From assembly GCA_964489955.1 (NCBI GenBank), contig CAZBAV010000001.1:124001-188000 (forward strand): a stretch of 64,000 bases of DNA, written 5' to 3'. The notes under the pieces are model-generated. The model was given only the letters and a program-made list of their open reading frames with translations, did no database searches and had not been told where the DNA came from. Numbering within the stretch: the stretch's first letter is position 1; every line of letters begins with the position of its first letter. This document shows, one piece after another, positions 52,374 to 60,680 of this stretch. Source of the DNA: Leadbetterella sp964489955 (GTDB lineage: Bacteria > Bacteroidota > Bacteroidia > Cytophagales > Spirosomataceae). Position numbers and translations under genes: made by a program.

Positions 52374-53123
52374 TTGCAGATTCTTGGAATAATCCCTGCT
52401 CGTTATGCTTCAACCCGTTTTCCTGCTAAGCTTTTGAAAGAAGTTAATGGGAAGTCTATCCTAGAAATGGTGTACAGACAAGCTCTCAAAGCTAACTGTT
52501 TGGCAGAAGTAGTAGTGGCTACAGACCATGAAATTATCCATGAACATGTATCGTCTTTTGGAGGAAAGGTGGTTATGACTTCTCCAGAACACCAAAGTGG
52601 AACAGACCGCTGTGCAGAAGCACTTATGCTAGCCGGAGGTACTGTAGAATATGATTTTGTGGTGAATATACAAGGGGACGAACCTCTTATGGATCCACAA
52701 AATATAGAACGTCTTTGTAGCTCTTTTACTATAGGTTCGCAAATAAGCTCGGCATATATAAAGATTACGAATTTAGATGATCTTCTAGATCCTAATCTTG
52801 TGAAAGTGGTGTTAAGTGAAGACCAAAACGCACTTTATTTTAGTCGCACTCCTATACCGCACATACGGGGAGTTGAGACCAGCAAATGGCTTGAGGCTAG
52901 TCCTTTTTATAAACATTTGGGCTTGTATGGGTACAGGACAGATATTCTTGAGAAGATTGTTAGGTTTCCGTTAGGGAAACTTGAACAACTAGAAAAATTA
53001 GAGCAACTTCGGTGGTTGGCCAGGGGCTTGCAGATAAAGATGGTTGAAGTCTTTTCCGACGGTATTGGAATTGATACCGAAGAAGATTTTATCAAATTGA
53101 AACAATTTTTGGCGGGTAAATAA
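52374..53123 (+). CDS. kdsB: 3-deoxy-manno-octulosonate cytidylyltransferase
   Basis: A 249-residue enzyme that activates Kdo as CMP-Kdo for the lipopolysaccharide inner core. The CTP-binding motif IIPARYASTRFPAK starts at residue 5 and the metal-binding VNIQGDEPL follows near 98. The start must be TTG at 52374: the family begins about four residues before IIPARY, and no ATG is available. porX begins 31 bp after its stop, so the two are probably one transcript. Confidence 0.93.
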   Translation: MQILGIIPARYASTRFPAKLLKEVNGKSILEMVYRQALKANCLAEVVVATDHEIIHEHVSSFGGKVVMTSPEHQSGTDRCAEALMLAGGTVEYDFVVNIQGDEPLMDPQNIERLCSSFTIGSQISSAYIKITNLDDLLDPNLVKVVLSEDQNALYFSRTPIPHIRGVETSKWLEASPFYKHLGLYGYRTDILEKIVRFPLGKLEQLEKLEQLRWLARGLQIKMVEVFSDGIGIDTEEDFIKLKQFLAGK

Positions 53124-53154
53124 CGTATTCAATCTAAATTCAAAGAAATAAATT

Positions 53155-54723
53155 ATGAGTAGAAGTACGATTTTGTGGGCAGATGACGAGATAGAATTAT
53201 TAAAACCGTATATAGTTTTTTTAGAGCAAAAAGGTTATGACGTAACGCCTGTTCCTAGTGGTACCGATGCATTGGATTTGGTTGAAAAACAAAACTTTGA
53301 TGTTATTTTTCTAGATGAAATGATGGCGGGTATGACAGGTCTTGATACCCTTGCCGAAATAAAAAAAATAAAGCCTAATATTCCGGTGGTTATGATAACC
53401 AAAAGTGAGGAAGAAAGGATTATGGAAGAAGCTATCGGTTCCAAAATTGCCGATTATTTAATTAAACCTATAAATCCGAACCAGATTTTACTGTCAGTAA
53501 AAAAGATATTAGATAACAAGAGGTTGGTGGCAGAGAAAACTAATTCTAGTTATATGCAGGATTTCAGGCAAATTAGTATGCAGTATAATGACGAGCTAAA
53601 TTTCGAAGAGTGGGTAGATATTTATAAAAAGCTTGTTTTTTGGGAGTTGGAGATAGACCGCTCTACAGATAAGTCTATGGAAGAGGTGTATCAGATGCAA
53701 AAGTCGGAGGCCAATACACGTTTTGCCGAGTTTATAGAGGATAATTATGAAGATTGGATGACCAGTCCTAATGTGAAAAAGCCGGTACTCTCTCATACTT
53801 TGCTTAAAACCAAAGTTTTCCCTAAGCTACAAGAAGGTTCGCCTTTGTTTTTTGTGCTTTTAGATAACTTCCGCTGGGATCAGTGGAAGATTTTGGAAGA
53901 AATTATTGGCGACTATTTTGTTGTGGAAGAAGATGATAGTTATTTCTCTATCCTTCCTACCGCCACTGGCTATGCACGTAATGCAATTTTCTCCGGGCTC
54001 ACGCCATTGGATATGTCCCGCCAACATCCCGATCTATGGGTAACTGATGAAGGCGATAATGAAGAAGGTCTCAATAAAAACGAAGAAGAGTTCCTTCGTA
54101 GACATCTAAAAAAAGCTAATCTCAACATTCCGTTTAGCTTCCATAAAATACTAAATAATAACCAAACCAAGAGCCTTGTAGATGGCTTTAATAATCTGTT
54201 AAAGAATGATTTGGTAGTGGTAGTGTTTAACTTTATAGATATGTTATCACATGCTCGTACAGATATGGCAGTTATTAAAGAACTGGCTCCTGATGAGGCA
54301 GCTTACCGTTCTATAACTAAGTCATGGATAGAGCATTCGCAGATCTTGGATTTCTTTAAATTAGTGGCCTCTAAGGGCGGGCGTTTGGTAGTGACAACAG
54401 ACCATGGTATGGTAAAAGTACGAAACGCAAAAAGGATTGTGGGAGATAGGAATGTAAATACAAATTTAAGATACAAGCAGGGAAAAAATCTTAATTTAGA
54501 TGATAAGGCAGATTTTGTGATTGAGGTGCGTAAACCTGAAAACTATAAATTACCTAGTCCTAATTTATCTACGTCGTATTTCTTTACTACTAATGATTAT
54601 TTCTTCGCGTACCCAAATAATTATAACTACTATGTGAGTCACTATAAGGATACGTTCCAGCATGGCGGAGTATCTTTGGAGGAAATGATTATACCAATCT
54701 GCTATTTAAAAGCGAAACAGTAG
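53155..54723 (+). CDS. porX: PorX-like response regulator with PglZ domain (type IX secretion regulator)
   Basis: A 522-residue protein. The receiver domain (1-120) has the acidic pair Asp10-Asp11, the phosphorylation site Asp54 in FLDEMMAG and the lysine in ADYLIKPINP. The output part is not a DNA-binding domain but a PglZ-type alkaline-phosphatase-like fold (from about 220), with FVLLDNFRWDQW, ATGYARNAIFSG and TTDHGMVKV metal-binding motifs. That architecture defines PorX, which works with PorY and a sigma factor to control the type IX secretion system. No other por/gld genes are in this window. It follows kdsB. Confidence 0.93.
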   Translation: MSRSTILWADDEIELLKPYIVFLEQKGYDVTPVPSGTDALDLVEKQNFDVIFLDEMMAGMTGLDTLAEIKKIKPNIPVVMITKSEEERIMEEAIGSKIADYLIKPINPNQILLSVKKILDNKRLVAEKTNSSYMQDFRQISMQYNDELNFEEWVDIYKKLVFWELEIDRSTDKSMEEVYQMQKSEANTRFAEFIEDNYEDWMTSPNVKKPVLSHTLLKTKVFPKLQEGSPLFFVLLDNFRWDQWKILEEIIGDYFVVEEDDSYFSILPTATGYARNAIFSGLTPLDMSRQHPDLWVTDEGDNEEGLNKNEEEFLRRHLKKANLNIPFSFHKILNNNQTKSLVDGFNNLLKNDLVVVVFNFIDMLSHARTDMAVIKELAPDEAAYRSITKSWIEHSQILDFFKLVASKGGRLVVTTDHGMVKVRNAKRIVGDRNVNTNLRYKQGKNLNLDDKADFVIEVRKPENYKLPSPNLSTSYFFTTNDYFFAYPNNYNYYVSHYKDTFQHGGVSLEEMIIPICYLKAKQ

Positions 54724-54726
54724 TTC

Positions 54727-55398
54727 TTAAAAGGAAAGATCTTTTATGTGCCCCTTTTCGCAGTAGATAGTGCGTTTGGGGTATCTTTCTATTAAGTCAA
54801 GCTCATGAGTAGCCATGAGTACGGCCGTTTTGTAGTCCTTGTTTATCTTAAAAAACAGCTTTAGGATTTCTACGGACTTTTCGGGGTCAAGATTTCCTGT
54901 AGGCTCATCGGCCATCAAGATTTCGGGTTCATTAAGAAGAGCACGGGCAATAGCTATACGCTGTTGCTCTCCACCGGAAAGCTGGTGCGGCATTTTCTTT
55001 AGGACATCTGGTAAACCTACCATGTCCAGTACTTCGTTTACACGATTGTCTATTCCTTCGTTACGTTCCATGGCTTGCATGAAGAACTTAAGGTTTTGGT
55101 AGACATTACGGTCTGTAAGAAGTTGAAAATCTTGGAAAATGATACCGATTTTCCTACGTAAATAGGGGACTTGTTTATGGGTGATTGTTTCCAGACTAAA
55201 ACCAGCAACAACGCCTGAGCCTTTTTCCAGCCACAAGTCTGCATACAAGGTTTTTAATAGAGAGCTTTTGCCGCTGCCTGTTTTCCCAATAAGGTAAACG
55301 AATTCACCTTTATTAATCTCAAAATTTACGTCAGACAGCACCAGGCTGTCTTTTTGATAAATATCTGCGTTGGATATGGAAATAACAGGTTCTGACAT
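54727..55398 (-). CDS. ftsE: Cell-division ABC ATPase FtsE
   Basis: A 223-residue ABC ATPase. Walker A is GKTGSGKSS near residue 38, the Q loop is IGIIFQDFQLL, the signature LSGGEQQRIAIARAL near 140, Walker B ILMADEPTGNLD near 160 and the switch ATHELD near 194. The sequence between Walker A and the signature, with LLTDRNVYQNL, is FtsE type. Its partner ftsX is 6 kb away at 48220-49098. The start lies 5 bp after the transaldolase-like gene, making an operon with it. Confidence 0.9.
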   Translation of the reverse strand: MSEPVISISNADIYQKDSLVLSDVNFEINKGEFVYLIGKTGSGKSSLLKTLYADLWLEKGSGVVAGFSLETITHKQVPYLRRKIGIIFQDFQLLTDRNVYQNLKFFMQAMERNEGIDNRVNEVLDMVGLPDVLKKMPHQLSGGEQQRIAIARALLNEPEILMADEPTGNLDPEKSVEILKLFFKINKDYKTAVLMATHELDLIERYPKRTIYCEKGHIKDLSF

Positions 55399-55403
55399 AC
55401 CTA

Positions 55404-56063
55404 CTATTTTTGGTTACCTTTTGCGTAATCTTCTAAGAATTTTGCTAAACCGGAGTCCGTAAGTGGATGGTTTAGAAGTGCTAAAATTGCGGAAAGCGGG
55501 CCAGTCATAACGTCAGCACCGATTTTTGCACAACCTAAGATATGCATTGGGTGTCTTACAGAAGCAGCAAGTATCTCTGTAGCATAACCATAGTTATCAT
55601 ATATCAAGCGGATGTCTTCTATAAGGGTAAGGCCATCTGTGCTTATATCATCTAATCTTCCAACAAATGGAGAAACATAAGTAGCACCTGCTTTAGCTGC
55701 TAATAGAGCTTGTCCGGCTGTAAATACTAAAGTACAGTTTGTTTTAATTCCTCTTTCCGAGAAGTATTTTATAGCTTTTACTCCATCTTTTGTCATTGGA
55801 ATTTTCACTACAATCTGGTCATGAAGTTTCACTAACTCTTGACCTTCTTTTATCATGCCGTCGAAGTCTGTAGAGATAACTTCGGCACTTACATCTCCCG
55901 TAACAATCTTACAAATCTCTTTGTAATGATTTTTTATATTCTCTTCTCCAGTGATACCTTCTTTGGCCATTAAGGAAGGATTAGTAGTTACTCCGTCAAG
56001 TACACCTAAATCCTGAGCTTCTTTAATATCTTTAAGGCTAGCGGTATCAATAAAAAATTTCAT
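55404..56063 (-). CDS. fsa: Transaldolase-like / fructose-6-phosphate aldolase
   Basis: A 219-residue class I aldolase of the small transaldolase family. The Schiff-base lysine is Lys87 in IVVKIPMTKDG. The N-terminal FIDTASLKDIKEAQDLG and TTNPSLMAKEG are diagnostic. Family members act either as transaldolase in the pentose phosphate pathway or as fructose-6-phosphate aldolase; the sequence alone does not decide. It is the first gene after the SRP RNA and lies 5 bp upstream of ftsE. Confidence 0.88.
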   Translation of the reverse strand: MKFFIDTASLKDIKEAQDLGVLDGVTTNPSLMAKEGITGEENIKNHYKEICKIVTGDVSAEVISTDFDGMIKEGQELVKLHDQIVVKIPMTKDGVKAIKYFSERGIKTNCTLVFTAGQALLAAKAGATYVSPFVGRLDDISTDGLTLIEDIRLIYDNYGYATEILAASVRHPMHILGCAKIGADVMTGPLSAILALLNHPLTDSGLAKFLEDYAKGNQK

Positions 56064-56090
56064 ATTATATAATTAAGGAAAATGTTAGGC

Positions 56091-56178
56091 AAAAAAAATG
56101 GCAAATTCACCGCTACAACCGCCTACCCTTGCTACCTTCCGGTCCTGGGGGATTCAGCAGGAGCTGGTAATTTGCCAC
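56091..56178 (-). ncRNA. ffs: Small bacterial signal recognition particle RNA (4.5S-like)
   Basis: Read on the minus strand, this RNA has the SRP signature GGACCGGAAGGTAGCAAGGG, whose apical GGAA tetraloop and neighbouring bases bind Ffh. The ends pair as GGCAAATT / AATTTGCC. A run of eight T follows the 3' end (56091-56098 on the plus strand as A), consistent with termination. Length of about 80-88 nt is normal for the small bacterial form. It guides membrane and secretory proteins to the translocon with Ffh. A strong promoter precedes it. Confidence 0.93.
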
Positions 56179-56180
56179 CA

Positions 56181-56211
56181 CAAAAGTAGGGCTTTTTTTT
56201 GGTCTTGCAAA
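56181..56211 (-). promoter_or_regulatory. Promoter of the SRP RNA gene
   Basis: On the minus strand TTTG (56211-56208), 19 bp spacer, then TACTTTTG (56188-56181). This is an exact Bacteroidota sigma-A promoter and sets the expected start at about 56178. Confidence 0.8.
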
Positions 56212-56338
56212 CTTAGGTCTTGATTTATTTTGAGTATTTTCGAGTTAAACTTTTGGGGAGGAGATTTCGTTTGTTTTTGTAGGTGATTTTGTCCAAGGCC
56301 TGATACTCGAGTTAAGGGAGAGTTTATCATAAACATCT

Positions 56339-56812
56339 ATGAAGTTATTAATATTTTACATGACATTTTGTATTTCATTAATATTTATGTCTTGGATTCT
56401 AGGATTTGTTTTTACCGCAGTGGTAGGAAAGTCTGATTATTATAAAAGGGAGTTGTCAAATTTGAATTTTATAAAAAGTGAAAAGCTTAATTTTTTGTTG
56501 GGAGTTGGGCTTGTAAAGTGGCTTGTTAAAAACACGTTCTTAGGGATTTTCAATCAAAAGATTAAAATAAGCAGCAAAGGAAGTGTCTCTGACTTATATG
56601 CCTTGCGAATAGAGATGACCAGAGCTGAAATAGGCCATTTATTTGGCTTTGTAGTACTGTTCGTTTTTGCTGTTTTAAAAATAGTGAATCAGGAATACCT
56701 GTTTGCATCAATAATTTTAGTAGTAAATTGTTTTATGAATTTATACCCTGCATTATTGCAACAGCAGAATAAAAGACGGATTGACAAGCTGCTTATGAGA
56801 TTTCAAGGATAG
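56339..56812 (+). CDS. CrtO-like acyltransferase family membrane protein
   Basis: A 157-residue membrane protein with an N-terminal span (LLIFYMTFCISLIFMSWILG) and two C-terminal spans. The segment ALRIEMTRAEIGHLFGF and the ending NLYPALLQQQNKRRIDKLL match the glycosyl-4,4'-diaponeurosporenoate acyltransferase (CrtO) family, whose staphylococcal member adds a fatty acid to a glycosylated carotenoid. No carotenoid gene lies in the window, so the substrate here is unknown. The N-terminal half is more divergent than the C-terminal half. Confidence 0.65.
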   Translation: MKLLIFYMTFCISLIFMSWILGFVFTAVVGKSDYYKRELSNLNFIKSEKLNFLLGVGLVKWLVKNTFLGIFNQKIKISSKGSVSDLYALRIEMTRAEIGHLFGFVVLFVFAVLKIVNQEYLFASIILVVNCFMNLYPALLQQQNKRRIDKLLMRFQG

Positions 56813-56908
56813 AAATCTGATTTTTTAAAATACAACTGTTAATACTACTGTGGTAAAATGGCGTTCTGAGTTAAAATTCCTAAAAAATACGCCAATGCAT
56901 TTTCCGAT

Positions 56909-58726
56909 ATGAGTGATCTAATAAAGTTTGATTATAAATCTATATTGCCCCTGCTGCCATCTGAGCCGGGGGTGTATAAGTATTTTAGTAAAGAAGGTGA
57001 TATTATTTATGTAGGAAAAGCTAAGAATCTAAAGAACCGAATTAGCAGTTATTTCTACAATTTTGAACGAGCGGAGAAGAAAACCCAGAAACTGGTTTTA
57101 AGTATTGTTAAGTTAGAGTATACTATTGTACCTACAGAATGGGACGCCCTATTGTTAGAAAATAATCTTATTAAGGAGCATCAGCCCAAATATAATATTT
57201 TATTACGTGATGATAAGACCTATCCATATGTGTGTGTAACCAACGAGCGTTTCCCGAGGGTGGTCTCTACGCGAAGGATAGAAGATAGGGATAAAGGAAA
57301 AATGTACGGGCCCTATGTGAGTGCCAAACCTATGTATGCTTTACTGGATATGTTTTCACAGCTGTATACAATCCGGACTTGTAAATACAATCTAAGCCAG
57401 GAGAATATAGATGCCCAAAAATATAAGGTTTGTTTAGAATACCATATTGGTAACTGTAAAGGGCCTTGTGTAGGCTTACAAACGGAAGTAGAGTATTTAA
57501 AGGAAATAGAGCAGGTACACGATATATTAAAAGGTAATTTATCTCCCGCTAAGAAATATTTTCAGGAGAACATGGCGTTTTCTGCCCAAAAGATGGCGTT
57601 TGTAGAAGCCCACAATTTTAAGCAGAAATTAGACTTTCTGGATTCATACCAAGCCAAAGCGACTGTAGTAACTCCCACGATAAATGATGCAGATGTCTTT
57701 ACTATTCAGTCTGATGAGTCTTTTGGCTATGTAAACTACCTTAAAATTGTTAATGGTGCTATAATTCGTACCCAAACACTGGAAGTAAAAAAGAGACTTG
57801 AAGAAAGTGATGAAGAGATTCTTGCACTAGTGATGTTTGATCTTAGAAATACCTATGAAAGCAAAACAAAGGAAATTATTTCTAATATTAAGCCAGATAT
57901 AGATTTCAAAGCCAATATTGCAGTACCTCAAGTTGGGGATAAAAAGAAGCTTGTGGAGATGTCTCTCAGAAATGTAATTTTTTATAGGCATGAGAAAGCA
58001 GAGAAAGAGGCGATAGCAAAAAGTGGCAATAATAATAAACGTGATAGGGTACTTATCAAGCTAAAACAAGATTTGCATTTACCTACTTTGCCCAGACATA
58101 TAGAGTGTTTTGATAATTCTAATATTCAAGGTACTAATCCTGTATCGGCTATGGTGTGCTTTATAAACGGTCAGCCTTCGCCTAAAAACTATCGGCATTT
58201 TATTCCTAAAACGGTGGTAGGACCAGATGATTTTGCCACAATGCGGGAAGTAGTGGGGCGTAGATACCAAAGATTGTTAGAAAACGGTAATCCTATGCCT
58301 GATTTGATAATTGTGGATGGAGGAAAAGGTCAGTTGTCTTCAGCTTGTGCTGCACTTAAGGAGTTAGGTCTGTATGGGAAGGTGCCAATCATTGGTATTG
58401 CTAAAAGGTTAGAAGAGATTTATTTCCCGGAAGATACTCTTCCTGTTTATATAGATAAGAAGTCTGAATCACTTAAGCTCATACAAAGGTGCAGGGATGA
58501 AGCCCACCGCTTCGGTATTACTCACCACCGAAACCGACGCTCAAAAAATTTCTTGGTTTCCAGTTTGGAGTCCGCTCCAGGTATCGGGAAAACTACTGCA
58601 ACCAAAGTTTTGGCTCATTTTAAGTCTATTGCCAACATTAAGGCTGCTTCAGAAGAGGAGTTGGTGCAAGTGTTGGGCAAAGATAAAGCCCGACGTATCC
58701 GTGAGTTTCTGGATAGTGAAAGTTGA
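56909..58726 (+). CDS. uvrC: Excinuclease ABC subunit C
   Basis: A 605-residue nuclease that cuts on both sides of DNA lesions. The N-terminal GIY-YIG domain shows GVYKYFSKEGDIIYVGKAKN at about 22-41. A cysteine-bearing linker follows with CLEYHIGNCKGPC, then the UVR region near 210-240. The C-terminal RNase H-like domain has ECFDNSNIQG and IIVDGGKGQLS, and the helix-hairpin-helix SAPGIGKTTATKVL closes the protein. Length is standard. Confidence 0.95.
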   Translation: MSDLIKFDYKSILPLLPSEPGVYKYFSKEGDIIYVGKAKNLKNRISSYFYNFERAEKKTQKLVLSIVKLEYTIVPTEWDALLLENNLIKEHQPKYNILLRDDKTYPYVCVTNERFPRVVSTRRIEDRDKGKMYGPYVSAKPMYALLDMFSQLYTIRTCKYNLSQENIDAQKYKVCLEYHIGNCKGPCVGLQTEVEYLKEIEQVHDILKGNLSPAKKYFQENMAFSAQKMAFVEAHNFKQKLDFLDSYQAKATVVTPTINDADVFTIQSDESFGYVNYLKIVNGAIIRTQTLEVKKRLEESDEEILALVMFDLRNTYESKTKEIISNIKPDIDFKANIAVPQVGDKKKLVEMSLRNVIFYRHEKAEKEAIAKSGNNNKRDRVLIKLKQDLHLPTLPRHIECFDNSNIQGTNPVSAMVCFINGQPSPKNYRHFIPKTVVGPDDFATMREVVGRRYQRLLENGNPMPDLIIVDGGKGQLSSACAALKELGLYGKVPIIGIAKRLEEIYFPEDTLPVYIDKKSESLKLIQRCRDEAHRFGITHHRNRRSKNFLVSSLESAPGIGKTTATKVLAHFKSIANIKAASEEELVQVLGKDKARRIREFLDSES

Positions 58727-58771
58727 GGTTGGCTTTGATTTCAGGAGGATTAATCCTATTTTTTTCTGAAA

Positions 58772-58900
58772 CCCGAATTAGGCTTTAGAATATTTATCGC
58801 ACTCAAATGCTACTTCATATAAACTAGACAAAACCATAGTTCTATGCGTCTTGCGGTATCTATTTTGTAAGATTTCGTTTCTTGCTAATGCACAATTTGA
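58772..58900 (-). repeat. Dispersed repeat family B, copy 3 (reverse orientation)
   Basis: Read on the minus strand it matches copy 1: TTGTGCATTAG at the left end, then AAACGAAATC, CTTACAAAATAGAT and AACTATGGTTTTG, then GAAGTAGCATTTG. The ends (CCGAATTAGGCTTTAG and GCTAATGCACAATTT on the plus strand) form the imperfect terminal repeat. It is the shortest copy, lacking part of the middle. Confidence 0.7.
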
Positions 58901-58913
58901 GGTGAATTTTAAT

Positions 58914-59115
58914 AACCTCAGTTCGGTTGTTAATATGTTGATTAACAGTGAAAAACACATAGAAACATAGAAAAAAAATATTTTTTGAGTAAGTATAGAC
59001 AGCTGAAGCTGTTCACATATACTGAAGCTATGCTTCAGTATATGTATACTTTATTATTGCTGATTTATAGATATTTAAATCTAGGCATCTATATGGTTTT
59101 AATCGAACTCTGGTT
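58914..59115. repeat. Dispersed repeat family A, copy 2
   Basis: Same orientation as copy 1. The core GAGTAAGTATAGACAGCTGA is identical, as are CTGTTCACATATACTGAAG and GCTGATTTATAGATATTTAA. Here the hairpin CATATACTGAAGC-TAT-GCTTCAGTATATG is a perfect 13-bp stem, and the ends are AACCTCAGTTCG and CGAACTCTGGTT. Confidence 0.8.
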
Positions 59116-59134
59116 AATAATTCATTATCACAAT

Positions 59135-59163
59135 AAAGGCCGCCTCAACTAGAGGCGGCCTTT
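59135..59163. terminator. Terminator hairpin downstream of the sugar dehydrogenase
   Basis: Perfect 12-bp stem AAAGGCCGCCTC / GAGGCGGCCTTT with loop AACTA at 59147-59151. A/T flanks make it usable on the minus strand, for the gene ending at 59189. Confidence 0.75.
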
Positions 59164-59188
59164 GACGTGTACATAACTAGATTAGGAA

Positions 59189-60327
59189 TTACTTTTTCGG
59201 AATTACTCTCACAATTCTTCCCGGGCCTTCCAGCGATATATAGATGTAGCCGTCTGAGCCCTGTATTACGTCTCTTACACGACCAATGTTTGTAAATGCG
59301 TCTTCTTCTATTGCCTTTCCATTTTCAAAACGTATCCGTGATACTTTGTCAAGAGCAAGACCTCCAGCCAAAAGGCTTCCTTTCCAGTTTGGATAAATAT
59401 CAGAAGTTATGTAGGCAAGACCACATGCACCTATAGATGGAGTCCATTGATGCTTAGGCTCCTCGTACCCTTNNNNNNNNNNCCTTCGTGTTTTTTGCCA
59501 GAAATGTCTACCTCGTCATAGTTCACTCCGTAAGAAACTATAGGCCATCCGTAATTTAAACCAGGTTTAACCAGATTTAACTCATCGCCACCTCTTGGGC
59601 CATGTTCTGTCTCCCAAATTTCATTGGTAGCTGGATTTAAAGCCAAACCTTGCGGGTTTCTATGGCCATAAGAATATAAAGTAGTAGGTTCAGTGTTTCC
59701 TGGCAAGATGGGGTTGTCGGCCGGGATTCTAGCATCGTCTGTCATGCGGTGTACTTTACCCCAAGATTCTGTTACATTTTGGGAGTTTAGATTAGGAGAG
59801 TCTGCCCCTCCGCGGCTTTCGGCTCCACCTTCGCCAACGCTCCAGAATAGAAATCCATTGTTATCAAATACTATGCGGCTACCGTTGTGCCCACGCCATT
59901 TATTAGTAGCAGATGTGGTATGCATGGTTTCTATCTCAACCATCGCATTGTCTTTTATTTTAAATCGGATAAGTTTCATGTGGGCATTGTCTCCCGCATT
60001 TTCTAAGTATGTGGTATATATCCAGCCATTCTCTTCGTATTTTGGATGTAGCGTAATGTCTAATAAACCACCTTGGCTCTCGAAAGCCACTTTAGGCACT
60101 CCGCTTATTTCGGTTACTTTTCCGCCAGAAAGGATACAAATCTTGCCCGATCTCTCGGTGAAAATCAAATCTCCATTTGGTAGTACTTTCATACCCCAGA
60201 TTCCGCCTCGGTCAGTAACTAGGGTTTCTGTAGTATATTGATTATCTGTAGAAGATATACTACTCTGCTCTTTCTTACAAGATAGTAAAACAAAAGAAAG
60301 GGCAATAGCCAAAGTAAGATGTCTCAT
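59189..60327 (-). CDS. PQQ-dependent aldose sugar dehydrogenase-like lipoprotein (interrupted by assembly gap)
   Basis: An approximately 375-residue secreted enzyme with a lipobox (VLLSC) at the N terminus. The six-bladed propeller shows WGMKVLPNGDLIFTERSG near 40 and ETEHGPRGGDELNL near 230, the PQQ-binding region of soluble aldose sugar dehydrogenases. A 10-N gap splits the reading frame. The contigs on both sides share AAGG; merging them gives GKKHEGYEEPKH and restores the frame. The C-terminal part runs WKGSLLAGGLALDKV to GPGRIVRVIPKK. It oxidises sugars and passes electrons to a quinone or cytochrome. A second paralogue starts at the window end. Confidence 0.88.
59473..59482. other. Assembly gap of 10 N inside the sugar dehydrogenase
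   Basis: The flanks share AAGG on the minus strand. Merging them restores the frame and matches the expected family sequence, so the gap is probably artefactual. Confidence 0.9.
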
Positions 60328-60680
60328 AATGTTAGTTTTTTTGTAAAATTAAGAATGCCTCACTACAAACATCTGGTTCAGCTGTTTTTTTTATCCATGA
60401 AACGAGGTATTGAATTACAATCCCCCAAGTTTTATGGTTTCAGCCGTAATTTGGGATTTATAATGTTATGGTCTTTAGGTAAGTGGATTTCTCCTGAAAT
60501 TTAGATATCCAGGTTAAAATCTATTATAAAGAAGAAGGGCTTTATCTATCCCGAAGAGATTCAAGGGGCGTATAACCAGTGGAAAATATGGAAAGGCATA
60601 TAGTAGCCATAACATTGCCTTCCATACTTAGATATTCCCAAAAAAAGAACGAGAGCAAAAAGGGATAAAACCTATTTGCT
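60328..60680. other. 353-bp gene-free stretch with inverted repeats
   Basis: No intact gene. A frame from the ATG at 60355 to the stop at 60601 is interrupted by one in-frame TAG at 60502. The 10-bp inverted repeat AATGTTATGG (60462-60471) / CCATAACATT (60607-60616) spans 155 bp, and a second hairpin TATGGAAAGGCA / TGCCTTCCATA is at 60587-60626. It could be a decayed small gene, a structured RNA or a MITE-like remnant. Confidence 0.35.

Larger units (their letters stand above)
58727..59188. other. 462-bp gene-free stretch holding repeats B and A and a terminator
   Basis: Order: a perfect 12-bp palindrome AGGATTAATCCT followed by T-rich sequence just after uvrC, repeat B copy 3, repeat A copy 2, then the terminator at 59135-59163. 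Between the two repeats only 13 bases separate their ends. A 60-codon minus-strand frame (58778-58960) lies within this repeat pair and is not supported as a gene. Confidence 0.6.

Noticed and set aside
53155..54723. PorX-like gene as an ordinary DNA-binding response regulator
   Set aside because: The output domain has no helix-turn-helix; it shows PglZ/alkaline-phosphatase-type metal motifs, so it was called PorX-like instead.
56154..56336. 60-codon minus-strand frame next to the SRP RNA
   Set aside because: It overlaps the SRP RNA and its promoter; composition is not coding-like.
58742..58760. Palindrome AGGATTAATCCT after uvrC as a terminator
   Set aside because: Zero-loop palindrome cannot form a stable terminator hairpin; T-rich tract after it is suggestive but insufficient.
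58778..58960. 60-codon minus-strand open frame downstream of uvrC
   Set aside because: It lies across repeats B and A. The same sequence in the other copies of repeat B is broken by stops and frame shifts, so it is a repeat, not a gene.
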